The position numbers and the translations under genes are program-made. A DNA stretch of 64,000 nt from contig JAEZCO010000081.1 of NCBI GenBank assembly GCA_023433505.1, forward strand, positions 1-64,000, in the 5' to 3' direction. Numbering within the stretch: the stretch's first letter is position 1; the number at the start of each line of letters is the position of its first letter. This stretch comes from Bacillota bacterium. Its GTDB lineage: Bacteria > Bacillota > Clostridia > Acetivibrionales > DTU013. Below the pieces are notes generated by a model. The model was given only the letters and a program-made list of their open reading frames with translations, made no database searches and was not told where the DNA came from. Below are positions 9,446 through 19,400 of the stretch, piece after piece.

Positions 9446-12400
9446 ATGATAAGAGGAAAAGGTGTAAGCTTAAATTCTGTGAGAAATACTGCCCGGCGTT
9501 TCCGTGCCGATTACAGGAGGATACTTGCAAGGATGCTTATGATAGCGCTTTTGGCAGGATGTATTGTTACAGTAAATCCTTTACAAGTATCAGCAGCTTC
9601 AGATGATGCGGTGTTTATACATACGGAGTTGCCTGATGAAATGCTTGCAGGAAATGTGTATCCGGTGGCAATGGTGGCACAGAACACAGGAACAAATAAC
9701 TGGACAGTAGCAGCACGATATGCACTTGCAGCTGCAACAAGCAATCAATTTTTGTGGAGTCAGATGAAGAATGGAGGATTTGCAAACTCATTAGTTGATG
9801 CTAGAGCTTACATGGAAGGCAGTGCCAATGTTTCGAGCTTGTGGGGAGCAACCTTTAATTATTCTGTCACAGCTCCAACGACTCCGGGTAACTATACGTT
9901 GGGTGCAACAATGTTTCAGGACTTAGGAGCAGCAGCTTTCGGTCAGCAGTATTCCAAGACAATTGCTGTCAAAAACATTGTTGTTGACGGATTACCGAAA
10001 AAACTAATGGCGAATACAAGTTATAGAGTGACTGTATCAGTAATAAATACCAGCGCGGCAACATGGACAAGCACCGGGAACTACAAGCTTACCAAACTGG
10101 ATTCAAACTTTACCTGGAGCAATTGGTCAAATGGAGGAAGCGGTGACACAGCAAACTTAAGTTCCAGTGATTCTGTGGCGCCGGGACAGGGTATTTCTTT
10201 CAGTTTCAATATAATGACGCCGGCAACTGCAGGCACATATCCCTTTTTAGCACAGGTAAGAGTTGGATCCACAGGGGTTGGTGATACATATACCAGAAGT
10301 ATAACTGTATCATCGGATAGTGGAATTTACAGTTATGAGGGAGAAAGCTTCATTACAAATAAAACCGGAAACAAGACTACAGATTCAGCATCCGGTGGTT
10401 CTTATGCATATTCTCAGGGCTCAGGCAACACACCCATGTACAAAAGTCCCTCCGCATACACTTCCTATGTCGCCGCACCGGGTGAATACAATATATGGAT
10501 GCGTGTAAACAGTACTCAGACGGTACCACTGCGTATTCAGATGTATGGAGGACCCTCGGATGGTATATATGCGGATTTCGCCACAACCGATATAAATACC
10601 TGGCAATGGATAGGCCCCTTGAAGGTTAACTTTTCGTCAGGTTATTCAAATTACCAGCTGACCTTATGGAAATTAGGAGGCGGCAGTAATGACTTTGTAG
10701 GTATTGACCAGATTTATATGGTTTCTGCAGACACAGAGAATGCGTATGCCAGAAAATTACAAACAGATCAGGGAACAATGACCTATGTAATACCTCAGAG
10801 GACGCCAAATGGAATCAATGTAAATGCAAACAGCATAATACCTGTATTTTATAATGTTAAAGGCGGAAACTTTGACTCTGTGGTTCAACTTGTTGACAAG
10901 ACTGCAAACGACAATTATGCTACATTAAGGGATTCCATCGATGCAGGAGTAATGAAAATAAAAATAGATTATCTCGGACCTTCCAGCGGTAAAACACAAT
11001 TCAGATTCACCAATCTTTCGGGCAGCTATGATGGAAAGGGAAGCGATACCATTCTCAAAGCAGACGGAGTGGGAAGAATCATATTCACGCATGGCGGATC
11101 GGAAGGAGTATGTCCTGTATTATTGGACTCGGATCTGATGCCGGGACAGTCGATTGTTAAAAACTTTAATCCGGATTGGCTGAATGTTAACGGAAATTAC
11201 GTGGTAAAGGTTTATCAGAGAAACAATCCCGATATTTTACTGGGCACCTTCACAGTTGCACCATCCAATGTAGGTGCCTCAACCGTAATCACCAATAACA
11301 CCGGGAAGACAAGAATGGAAGCAGAAACCAGAATTACCAATAAAACCGGGACAGGTTCGGACAGTCTTGCAAGTAATGGCAGCTACTCATATGCCTCCGG
11401 TACAGCAGGCAACATTAACATAAGTACGGGAAATCAAAGCTATACATATTACGTTAATACGCCAGGCACTTATCATGCCTATGCCAGGGTCAGAGCAAAT
11501 AATCATGCGTCGGTTATACGCCTCCAAATGTATGGCACCGATGGTTCTGCGCCATTTTATGACGCTCACCCAACAGGAAGTGATAATGGATGGCAGTGGA
11601 TTGGCCCTCTAAGAGTGACTCTCGACTCCAGCAAGAGCTTCAATCTTGCAATATGGAGATTGAGCGGTCAGGCGAATGATTCGCTTCAGGTAGATGCAGT
11701 GGATTTTATTAAGGAGGATTATGGCTCAACAGTCCCAAGACCGTGCAGGTATATGACTGTGGGGGCGGACAATTCCTATGACAGGTTGGGCAGCCTCCAG
11801 AACCGGTGGAAGGTAATAGAAGTAACACAACCACCAAAAGCCACAAGCCTGTATGTAAAATTAAACGATGACAAGCAAATGGTTGCAAATAAAGAGACTT
11901 TGAATGTCACATTGGGCAGTAATCTTGCTGTTACACCCGGGGCCACAATCAATGATTGGACCATTGGCGGCAAAAGGGTATTTATGACATGGTATTATCC
12001 TTATAGGGACCGTGATATTTATGCAAACTGGCAAAGCCAGATTACATCAGATTTGCAAAGCATGGCTTCCAGTGGATACAATGTCGTACTGCTGCAGTTA
12101 TTCCCTCAATGGTTTACTCAAAATCCAGACGATCCGAATCAGAACACCATGGCATACACACTGACTGAGTGCAGACGACTGGGAATCAAGGTGCTTCCAT
12201 CAATCTATTATCTTAACCAGTCCCAATGGCTGACTGAAATGACAGGAATTACATTCAGATCAATGAATTCTCATGATCGTACAGTCTTTGCAGATGCAAC
12301 AGATCCAAAGTTCAGCACTGCATTATCCGCATGGTTTGATTGGCTGTACGCCAGATACGGCGATGTTTACTATACTAATGCCGATGGTAAAAAGCCTGTT

Positions 12401-13234
12401 ATGTACTTTGAGGAACATGGCTATGGATTTCCGCAGGGTTACCCGTATTGTTCCCGTGAAGCTCCAAACAATATTGAAAGCTTCAGACAATTCCGTGACT
12501 GGCTTCAAACAAAGTACGGTACCAACACCGCATTAAATGCCGCATGGGGTAATGGTTCAAATTATCCGGCTTTCGGAACAGATGATAATTTTCCTAACAT
12601 TATGGCGAGTGAAATTTCCAACGATGTGTTGAATCGTACTCCGGGCAGTTATCCTGTCAAATGGGCGGAGGGCGGATTGCCGCTGGCTGATTTTGATGCC
12701 TACAGGAGTTATTCTTTAAAAACTAGATGGCTTGACACTCGAGGCAGAATACTGGCAAACCACCCTAATATACTGTTTGGGGGGCATACTTTCGGTATAT
12801 ACGGGCTAGAAGATATCAACGGCTCATACTATAACTATACTGCTCAAAGATCTGGTGTGCTGGCAGATGATTTGGTCCAGTACTGTGACTTCGTTGAAAC
12901 GTTCTATAATACTGACAAGGAAGTGGAAAGTGCAATTGACTTCTGGCATGCAAAAAATAAGGATTTGATAACATTCATTCCTGAAAATTTCAGTGTTGCA
13001 GAAATCGGAGGAAGTTCACCTATGACAACAGTAGATGGTGCGCGTGTGGATGTTCCCGGTCTGAATGGGCTTATGTACATGAATACTTATCCGCTGTATC
13101 CCGTATTGAAGGAAACCGTTAAAAAGGGAGGTATTCCGGCGGTTTATGCATGGAATGATTATCCTTTATACGATTCCAATACAGCAGATGTAAGAGATAT
13201 TGTATCAATATTCAAGGCTAATGCTATACCCTAA
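9446..13234 (+). CDS. Secreted modular glycoside hydrolase (GH42-like barrel with Ig-like and CBM6/35-like domains)
   Basis: A 1262-residue exported protein. The signal peptide has an arginine-rich start and ends near QVSA (about residue 50). In order: two NBR1-type Ig-like domains (about 56-285, NTGTNNWT and NTSAATWTS), a CBM6/35-like module (about 294-432), an unassigned domain, a second CBM6/35-like module (about 624-755), and a TIM-barrel catalytic domain from about 842. The barrel contains FREWL-like FRDWLQTKYGTNTALNAAWG, typical of clan GH-A enzymes near GH42. Candidate catalytic glutamates are E989/E990 (YFEEHGYG) and E1151 (FVETFY). It probably attacks a galactose- or arabinose-containing side chain outside the cell. 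The family is inferred from pattern only, and another GH-A family is possible. Confidence 0.75.
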   Translation: MIRGKGVSLNSVRNTARRFRADYRRILARMLMIALLAGCIVTVNPLQVSAASDDAVFIHTELPDEMLAGNVYPVAMVAQNTGTNNWTVAARYALAAATSNQFLWSQMKNGGFANSLVDARAYMEGSANVSSLWGATFNYSVTAPTTPGNYTLGATMFQDLGAAAFGQQYSKTIAVKNIVVDGLPKKLMANTSYRVTVSVINTSAATWTSTGNYKLTKLDSNFTWSNWSNGGSGDTANLSSSDSVAPGQGISFSFNIMTPATAGTYPFLAQVRVGSTGVGDTYTRSITVSSDSGIYSYEGESFITNKTGNKTTDSASGGSYAYSQGSGNTPMYKSPSAYTSYVAAPGEYNIWMRVNSTQTVPLRIQMYGGPSDGIYADFATTDINTWQWIGPLKVNFSSGYSNYQLTLWKLGGGSNDFVGIDQIYMVSADTENAYARKLQTDQGTMTYVIPQRTPNGINVNANSIIPVFYNVKGGNFDSVVQLVDKTANDNYATLRDSIDAGVMKIKIDYLGPSSGKTQFRFTNLSGSYDGKGSDTILKADGVGRIIFTHGGSEGVCPVLLDSDLMPGQSIVKNFNPDWLNVNGNYVVKVYQRNNPDILLGTFTVAPSNVGASTVITNNTGKTRMEAETRITNKTGTGSDSLASNGSYSYASGTAGNINISTGNQSYTYYVNTPGTYHAYARVRANNHASVIRLQMYGTDGSAPFYDAHPTGSDNGWQWIGPLRVTLDSSKSFNLAIWRLSGQANDSLQVDAVDFIKEDYGSTVPRPCRYMTVGADNSYDRLGSLQNRWKVIEVTQPPKATSLYVKLNDDKQMVANKETLNVTLGSNLAVTPGATINDWTIGGKRVFMTWYYPYRDRDIYANWQSQITSDLQSMASSGYNVVLLQLFPQWFTQNPDDPNQNTMAYTLTECRRLGIKVLPSIYYLNQSQWLTEMTGITFRSMNSHDRTVFADATDPKFSTALSAWFDWLYARYGDVYYTNADGKKPVMYFEEHGYGFPQGYPYCSREAPNNIESFRQFRDWLQTKYGTNTALNAAWGNGSNYPAFGTDDNFPNIMASEISNDVLNRTPGSYPVKWAEGGLPLADFDAYRSYSLKTRWLDTRGRILANHPNILFGGHTFGIYGLEDINGSYYNYTAQRSGVLADDLVQYCDFVETFYNTDKEVESAIDFWHAKNKDLITFIPENFSVAEIGGSSPMTTVDGARVDVPGLNGLMYMNTYPLYPVLKETVKKGGIPAVYAWNDYPLYDSNTADVRDIVSIFKANAIP

Positions 13235-13260
13235 CTTGATATCTGCCGAAAAAACTAAAA

Positions 13261-13303
13261 AAGTGAGAGTCTGCAAACTTTACCGGTTTGCAGCCTTTCA
13301 CCT
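13261..13303 (+). terminator. Hairpin after the modular glycosidase gene
   Basis: CTGCAAAC (13271-13278) pairs with GTTTGCAG (13286-13293). An imperfect outer stem extends to about 13303. The run of A before it and the absence of a T-run after it would favour termination on the minus strand as much as on the plus strand, so efficiency is uncertain. Confidence 0.5.
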
Positions 13304-13530
13304 TATATAATGTATAGGAAAGTTCGATTCTTCCTTAAGTATCAATTGGAGAGGAGTTTTACAATCCTTTTGGAATGGTAAACATGTTTTTATGGTAGTA
13401 ATGTTTTTTTTGAGAGCAATTTATAAAATAGTGAGAGGATTTTTTTCAGGACGTCATTTATACTATAAATTGACAAATCTTATGTATTGCTGTGCTAACA
13501 ATCGGGAATACAGTCTGGAGGCGCATACAA

Positions 13531-16284
13531 GTGGCTAAACAGGATAAAAGTGTTGAAAAAGTATATGTAATATCCCATACTCACTGGGACCGTGAATGGT
13601 ATAATAATTTTCAGAGTTTCCGTACCCGCCTGGTTTATATGATGGATGAATTGATTGATCATATGGAAAAGGACCCGGCATACCGCTTCTTTACACTGGA
13701 TGGACAGACCATCGTTTTGGATGATTATTTGGAAATCCGTCCTGAAAATAGCGGCCGGTTGAAAGAACTCATTCAGAGTGGCAAAATAGCAATAGGTCCG
13801 TGGTATGTGATGCCTGATGAATTTCTGGTAAGTGGAGAGTCCTTAATACGTAATCTGCTAAAAGGTATACGCCAAGCCCGTTCATGGGGAGTTGAGCCTA
13901 TGAAAACAGGGTATGTTACGGATATTTTCGGACATAACAGTCAATTTCCACAGATTCTCCGGGGATTTGGAATTGACAATGCCATTTTGTTCCGTGGTTT
14001 TTATGGCGATGCTGAACCTTCCGAGTTTATATGGGAGGGTACTGACGGCAGCAGGATACTCGGCTTGAAGATGGATGAAGACAGAGGCTATGGCGATTTT
14101 TATTTTGCTCTGCGCTGGCCTTTTTTTGACCGCGATTTTGCTTATGAAGAGCATATGGAAGATCTTTTGGAGAGGGCTAAAAAATTCATTCAATATAAAA
14201 CTGAAAGAGCAACTACAAAATTATGCCTTGTTATGGATGGTATCGACCACATAGAGATTGAACCTCAATTGCCATGGATGCTAAATACTTTTAATAAATC
14301 TGATATGGGAGTCCAGTTCATTCACACAAATCTTGAAACCTATGTCAAGGATTTTAGTGAACAGGTGAGCCGGTTGAAAGTTCATAAAGGGGAGCAAAAA
14401 GCACTGGGCTACAATGGTATGAGCAACTGGGTTCCGGAGAATACTCTGTCATCACGGGTTCACTTAAAGCAAAACAACGGCCATTGCGAAGTGCTTCTGG
14501 AAAAGTGGGCTGAGCCGCTTGGGGTAATCACTGAATTGGAAGGCCGTCCATACCCTAGAGGATTTTTGTCCAAAGCCTGGGAATATCTGCTTCAGAATCA
14601 TCCGCATGATTCTATTTGCGGATGCTCAATTGATCAGGTCCACAAAGACATGATTTACCGTTTTGACCAGTCCCGTTCAATAAGTGAGCTGATGATTAAG
14701 GAGCAAATGCAGTTTATCTCCAATCATTTGAATCCCGATTTGCTGAACGGAAATCAGGCTTTCACAGTTTTCAATTCTTCACAATTTGTTATAGAGGGTG
14801 TCATTGAAGCCGAGATTGAGTTACCTGTAAATACTGATGCGGCAATTACTTTTAGAGAGCTTAAAGGAACTTCTTTCAGGATATATGATGAAAACCATCA
14901 GGAAATACCCTATCAGCTGCTGGAAATAAAAACAAACAGTGAAAATATCTACAGGCCATACAGAGAAATCGGGCGTGTAGATAAGGTGGACCGCTTCCTT
15001 GTTGCATTCAATGCAAAGGTTCCCTCTTTCGGATATGCTACCTACACTCTTGAGAAGTTCACAATTGAAAGTCATGGCCCTCTGGAATACAATGCACCTA
15101 AGCTGGTGGCGCCGGTACGATATCCGGGTACCATGCAGGTAGATGAAAATTGCTGGGACAATGGCAGGATTCAACTGAAGGTGTGTTCGAACGGAACCAT
15201 TGATCTGACGGACAAACAGACAGGAAACAGCTATAAGGGATTGTTGATGATAGAAGATGAAGCGGATATTGGTGACGGATGGAGCCATGTAGCTCCTTGC
15301 AAAAATGAAACTGTCAGGTCCATAGGATCACAGGCTACCATATCGATTGTATTTGACGGCCGGTTTATGGCCCGTATTCGTATGCAGATAGGAATAAAAG
15401 TGCCTAAGAGCATAAACAGCGGAGGAACATGCAGAAGTGAGGAGTTTATAGAAATTCCTGTTACTACATTTATTGATTTGAAAAAAGATGATCCGATGAT
15501 TTACTGCAATACCACAGTAAAAAACAGTGCAAGGGACCATCGTATGAGGATGTTATTTCCTGTGGGGCTGGAAGCTGAGCACTATTATACAAGCACGCCT
15601 TTCGATCTTATTAAAAGGGATATCCGTCAACCGGATTATTCAGGTTATCTGAGAAAGGCGTTTGAAGTGGTTCCCCATAATGGCATTGTTGCAGTTGATG
15701 ACGGCAGGAACGGATTAGCTGTCTACAGCAAAGGATTATATGAGGTCTCAGTCAGGGACAACAAACAACAGACTGTGGCCATGACTTTATTCCGCAGCAC
15801 ACGGAAGGAGATTGGGACAGATGGCGGGGATGGCGGTCAAATGCTGAGAGAACTCAATTTCAGTTATGCCATAAAGCCTTTTGCAGTGGAGGAATCCCAT
15901 CCTGTTTCATTATGGAAAGATCATGTACAGTTTGTTACAGGTGTCCGTTCTATAAACCGTAAGCCGGGAAAAGTCCTTTTACAGGCGCCGCATAAGAGGA
16001 AGGCAGATCTGCCTTTAAAAAATACTTATCTGTCCATAGATACAGAAAAACTAGTGGTTAGTTCTTTCAAAGCATCGGAAGATGAAGGGAATTCATATAT
16101 TCTCAGGTTGTTCAATGTAACTGATGCTGAAGTGCAGGGAACACTGGGCTTTAATCATAGAATTCTTTCTGCGGTTATGGTTAATCTGGATGAACAGCCT
16201 TTATCTGAACTTACTGTCTTGAGCAATACTGTAGAGATAAAAGTTAAACCCAAACAAATTGTCACAGTTAAAATAACTGTGTGA
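13531..16284 (+). CDS. GH38 alpha-mannosidase (MngB-like)
   Basis: A cytoplasmic zinc-dependent retaining glycosidase of family GH38, releasing alpha-mannose from short oligosaccharides or mannosyl-glycerate-type substrates. The zinc motif HTHWDREW begins at residue 16 from the chosen start (H16, H18, D20). The predicted nucleophile is D131 in TDIFGHNSQFPQ. The normal C-terminal beta domains follow. Total length is 917 residues, close to the family size. The frame is open from GTG 13492, but GGAGG at about 13516-13520 favours GTG 13531. TTGACA at 13470-13475 may be the -35 box. No signal peptide is present, so it acts on imported sugar. A broken second copy of the same gene type follows directly. 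Confidence 0.88.
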   Translation: MAKQDKSVEKVYVISHTHWDREWYNNFQSFRTRLVYMMDELIDHMEKDPAYRFFTLDGQTIVLDDYLEIRPENSGRLKELIQSGKIAIGPWYVMPDEFLVSGESLIRNLLKGIRQARSWGVEPMKTGYVTDIFGHNSQFPQILRGFGIDNAILFRGFYGDAEPSEFIWEGTDGSRILGLKMDEDRGYGDFYFALRWPFFDRDFAYEEHMEDLLERAKKFIQYKTERATTKLCLVMDGIDHIEIEPQLPWMLNTFNKSDMGVQFIHTNLETYVKDFSEQVSRLKVHKGEQKALGYNGMSNWVPENTLSSRVHLKQNNGHCEVLLEKWAEPLGVITELEGRPYPRGFLSKAWEYLLQNHPHDSICGCSIDQVHKDMIYRFDQSRSISELMIKEQMQFISNHLNPDLLNGNQAFTVFNSSQFVIEGVIEAEIELPVNTDAAITFRELKGTSFRIYDENHQEIPYQLLEIKTNSENIYRPYREIGRVDKVDRFLVAFNAKVPSFGYATYTLEKFTIESHGPLEYNAPKLVAPVRYPGTMQVDENCWDNGRIQLKVCSNGTIDLTDKQTGNSYKGLLMIEDEADIGDGWSHVAPCKNETVRSIGSQATISIVFDGRFMARIRMQIGIKVPKSINSGGTCRSEEFIEIPVTTFIDLKKDDPMIYCNTTVKNSARDHRMRMLFPVGLEAEHYYTSTPFDLIKRDIRQPDYSGYLRKAFEVVPHNGIVAVDDGRNGLAVYSKGLYEVSVRDNKQQTVAMTLFRSTRKEIGTDGGDGGQMLRELNFSYAIKPFAVEESHPVSLWKDHVQFVTGVRSINRKPGKVLLQAPHKRKADLPLKNTYLSIDTEKLVVSSFKASEDEGNSYILRLFNVTDAEVQGTLGFNHRILSAVMVNLDEQPLSELTVLSNTVEIKVKPKQIVTVKITV

Positions 16285-16299
16285 TGTGAAGGAAGGGGA

Positions 16300-16470
16300 C
16301 TCAATAGGAATCGGAAGAAATACCATTTTATTTCACATACTCACTGGGGCCGCGAATGGTATCAGGCCTTTGAGAAATTCCGCTACAGGCTTGTAACCCT
16401 TATAGACAATTTGTTGAATTTATTGGATAAAAATCCGGAGAGTAAATTTACACTTTCTTCAATTGGATAA
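16300..16470 (+). pseudogene. Truncated relic of a second GH38 alpha-mannosidase
   Basis: In frame with the upstream gene but after its stop, this stretch encodes YHFISHTHWGREWYQAFEK and then about 30 more residues (FRYRLVTLIDNLLNLLDKNPES) before TAA at 16468. It clearly parallels the first 50 residues of the intact GH38 protein (ISHTHWDREWYNNFQSFRTRL). The zinc-binding aspartate of HTHWD is changed to glycine, the normal start codon is missing and the remaining ~850 residues are gone. The upstream ribosome-site-like GAAGGAAGGGG is retained. It is probably the left end of a former tandem GH38 gene. Confidence 0.8.
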
Positions 16471-16547
16471 ACATGGTATTATGGATGGGAACCTTTAGTC
16501 CATGCAGGTTTAATTTTGTGAAGTAAAAATAAAAGGAGAAAATGTAG

Positions 16548-17393
16548 ATGAAGCAATTGGATACCATCGAAAATGTAAAAAAAAGGATTGAAGCATTAGA
16601 TTTAAAATCAATCCTGTTCCCTTTTGAAATGGATGAATGGTCTGAACTCACAAAAGAAATGATAGAAAAGAAATTACATAGAATTTGCTCCGTGCCGTTG
16701 TGCGGCGAGGACTTTACGATTGTATATACACTGTATTCCAGATCAAGATGGGTTGATGTTTTAAAGGCATGTACCCAAAACAAAGGCGCGACGGTGCTTG
16801 AGGTGGGTTCTGGCTCGTCGACCATTATACCCAATGCTGTGGCGGCCTATGATGTAAATTCAAAATATATCACTGCAAACATGAACAAAAAACTAACAGA
16901 AGAGCTGAAAAACAATATTTCAAAATTACCCATTGAATTTAGTATTATTGAAGATGATGCCAATAACATAAAGAATTATTTAGCCCTCAACAGTGTTGAT
17001 TTAGTTGTTTTTGAACATAGTGCGAATGACGTTCTTCAAGCCATTCTTTGTGAACAAAATGGAATTGATACAACACATACTGATTGGTTTGAGTTACTGC
17101 CTGAAATGATAGCACTAATTAATAAAGAATATGTGGATCAGACCCTTGAAAAGAAGCTTAAGCTTTCATTTCTGTCTTTGGTGAATAGCTGCTTGTCTGT
17201 TTTGAAGCCAAAGGGCTATATTGCAATATCACATTATATGTTTCAATATGATTTGGATTTGGGCTATAATCCGGAACTCTGGCAAAATATGCTGCCAATA
17301 ATCAGACCCTGGTTTAATGCGCTTTCAAATGGAAAAGAAGTTTTTATTGATGGCTTTGACCCTCAGTGGTGGTTGTTTTATCAAAAGTCATAA
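16548..17393 (+). CDS. Class I SAM-dependent methyltransferase-like protein
   Basis: A 281-residue cytoplasmic protein with a Rossmann-type SAM-binding motif I (ATVLEVGSGSSTI, near residues 85-95). An acidic stretch follows (EFSIIEDDANNI) and then VDLVVFEHSAND, where motif IV would be. The C-terminal half (SVLKPKGYIAISHYMFQYD) fits the post-methyl-transfer strand region. The substrate cannot be predicted. The gene stands alone between the GH38 relic and a bidirectional terminator, with AAAAGGAG before ATG. It may be unrelated to the sugar genes. Confidence 0.65.
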   Translation: MKQLDTIENVKKRIEALDLKSILFPFEMDEWSELTKEMIEKKLHRICSVPLCGEDFTIVYTLYSRSRWVDVLKACTQNKGATVLEVGSGSSTIIPNAVAAYDVNSKYITANMNKKLTEELKNNISKLPIEFSIIEDDANNIKNYLALNSVDLVVFEHSANDVLQAILCEQNGIDTTHTDWFELLPEMIALINKEYVDQTLEKKLKLSFLSLVNSCLSVLKPKGYIAISHYMFQYDLDLGYNPELWQNMLPIIRPWFNALSNGKEVFIDGFDPQWWLFYQKS

Positions 17394-17424
17394 TACGTGA
17401 AATTCAAAAAATATCTTAGTTTAG

Positions 17425-17450
17425 AAGGGGAGTCTTGCAAGACTCCCCTT
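17425..17450. terminator. Bidirectional terminator between convergent genes
   Basis: A perfect 11-bp stem (AAGGGGAGTCT with AGACTCCCCTT, loop TGCA) is flanked by T-rich DNA on the right and A-rich DNA on the left. It serves both the methyltransferase gene and the convergent beta-L-arabinofuranosidase operon. Confidence 0.88.
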
Positions 17451-17469
17451 TTACCCTTTTATATAAAAA

Positions 17470-19347
17470 TTAATCTTCAATAATTGGCATTTCCGTCATC
17501 CTGAGATTTGTACAACCATAGGGTATGAGGACAAGCGCTTCAAGTTTTTCGGAAATAAATTTTATTTCAGGCGGATAGGGTAAGGCAGCACCTTTGCACA
17601 TATCCCATTTGATACGCTTACCGCTGACGCTGGCCCTGATTGGCGCACCGGCAGGGGAGAAAGGAAAGTCTCCGGTTATCCCCTCTTCGAAAGTTATACT
17701 TGAAGCCAAATTATCCTTATCGATATTCAAGGCATAGTTCCAGGGGGAAGCTGCATAGATTTCATAATCACAGTGAGGATATTCATGTCCCTCGATTTGA
17801 TTGTTTACCTGTACCCAGTTCTCATCAATCTTGAGCGAGTAGACCAATGGACCTCGTTCAATTGCATAGAGCTTGTTTGGACGGGAGATAAGCGAAGCTG
17901 TCATTGGAAAACAAACTTTGAATGAAACGGTTCCGGACCAATCCCTGTTAAGATCATAGAAAGTACCCGGATTCAAATCAACCTTTCTCCCCTCGAGGAC
18001 AATATAAGCGCCGTTTGCCCATTGAGGAATTCTTATAGATAGAGTGAAATTCACCTTATCTTCTGCATGGACGGTATAATTTAATGTGTCTTTAAACGGG
18101 TACTCGGTTTCTAAAGCAAGGGAAACATTGATGTTATTTATCTTTGTAAAAACTGAGCAGGGTGCATGAACAGCCGATACGAAGCCGCTGGCGCTCCTGG
18201 CGAAGACAGACAGGGCAAATTTGGGCCATGGCTGGCTAAGGTTTGAGGTGCAGCAGCCGAAATTTGGCTCAAGTCCAAAGAGCGTTGACTCACCGTTATT
18301 GGTCATAAATAATGGTTCTTGCTGTTTACTGCATTCAACCTGGTTGACCTGCTGGTCGTACTGGTGAGTCCACATATCGGGACTGTAGGTGGCGGGAAGT
18401 GCATTAAAGGCTATTTTCTCCAGCCTGTCACCGAACATCGGATTGCCTGTTATCTCCAAAAGGTGTTCCAGGGAATACATATACTCCGCAACGGCGCAAA
18501 GCTCGGTGCCCTGGACTGGACTTGTACCGGCAAGATGTTCGTCTCCGCTGAAAACACCTGTAACCATACCGTGAAATTTGTCCAGTACGGCCATCATTTT
18601 TTCAGCTGCCGCAAAATCATCTTCGGCACCTGTCATTCTCCATCTTAGTGCTCCAGCCTTAAGCATCATGGCATTATTTACTACATGGCTGTATTGGGTA
18701 AAGTTATTAACGGTCCGGCCATGATAAAAGAAAAATTCCGAGAAGAAAGTTTGCCAGTCAAAGCCTTGTTTTTCTAGCTTTTTGGCCAGGGCTAAAAGCC
18801 ACTCCTCATTTTTACGTTCATACAACCAATGGATTGAAATCAAGCATTCAAACCAACGGCTTTTTGCCCATTCAAAAATACGGACATTGTCAATATGTGA
18901 ATCCAAGCTCTTCAAAGCCTTTTCGACAACAGCTTCTATCCTGTCATCCCCCGATATATCATGGTATAGGACAAGGACCTTCAGAATCAGAAAAGTTGCC
19001 CATACATCATATTCTTCCCTGCGTTGGTTATTGTCGGGACATATCCAGCCGTCCTCAGCCTGACTTGCTATTATGCGGTCAATGTATTTCTTTCCCCTTG
19101 CCTTTAAATCCTCCTCCTCAAGAAGCCATGCCAAAGGCAGAAAGCCATCCAGCCAATAAGGGACACGTTCCCAGCCTTCGGCTGGACCGCCGATCCATTG
19201 ACTATCCTTTATATCGGGCCAAAACTTGTCAAGATTTCCTGAAAGGCCGTTGGCCTGTATTCTTAGCTGTTCTTTAAGCCAGCCGGCAGGTTTAATCTCC
19301 GAAATATGCAATTTTCTATACATAGGGTCTCTTAACGTATTATTCAA
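17470..19347 (-). CDS. GH127-family beta-L-arabinofuranosidase
   Basis: A 625-residue cytoplasmic enzyme of the former DUF1680 family, hydrolysing beta-L-arabinofuranosides from arabinan or hydroxyproline-linked arabino-oligosaccharides. An (alpha/alpha)6 barrel fills the first 400 residues. The zinc ligands known from HypBA1 are matched: E282 and C284 in GTELCAVAEY, C365 and C366 in FGCCTSN. The second of the paired cysteines or its neighbour acts as nucleophile in the family. Beta-sandwich domains follow. The start is TTG, chosen because GAGGAG precedes it by nine bases. The gene is second in a two-gene operon, 53 bp after its larger relative. Confidence 0.88.
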   Translation of the reverse strand: MNNTLRDPMYRKLHISEIKPAGWLKEQLRIQANGLSGNLDKFWPDIKDSQWIGGPAEGWERVPYWLDGFLPLAWLLEEEDLKARGKKYIDRIIASQAEDGWICPDNNQRREEYDVWATFLILKVLVLYHDISGDDRIEAVVEKALKSLDSHIDNVRIFEWAKSRWFECLISIHWLYERKNEEWLLALAKKLEKQGFDWQTFFSEFFFYHGRTVNNFTQYSHVVNNAMMLKAGALRWRMTGAEDDFAAAEKMMAVLDKFHGMVTGVFSGDEHLAGTSPVQGTELCAVAEYMYSLEHLLEITGNPMFGDRLEKIAFNALPATYSPDMWTHQYDQQVNQVECSKQQEPLFMTNNGESTLFGLEPNFGCCTSNLSQPWPKFALSVFARSASGFVSAVHAPCSVFTKINNINVSLALETEYPFKDTLNYTVHAEDKVNFTLSIRIPQWANGAYIVLEGRKVDLNPGTFYDLNRDWSGTVSFKVCFPMTASLISRPNKLYAIERGPLVYSLKIDENWVQVNNQIEGHEYPHCDYEIYAASPWNYALNIDKDNLASSITFEEGITGDFPFSPAGAPIRASVSGKRIKWDMCKGAALPYPPEIKFISEKLEALVLIPYGCTNLRMTEMPIIED

Positions 19348-19400
19348 AATATCAGCTCCTCTAATTTAAATTCTGTTACTAAATACACTTGCGACATGTT

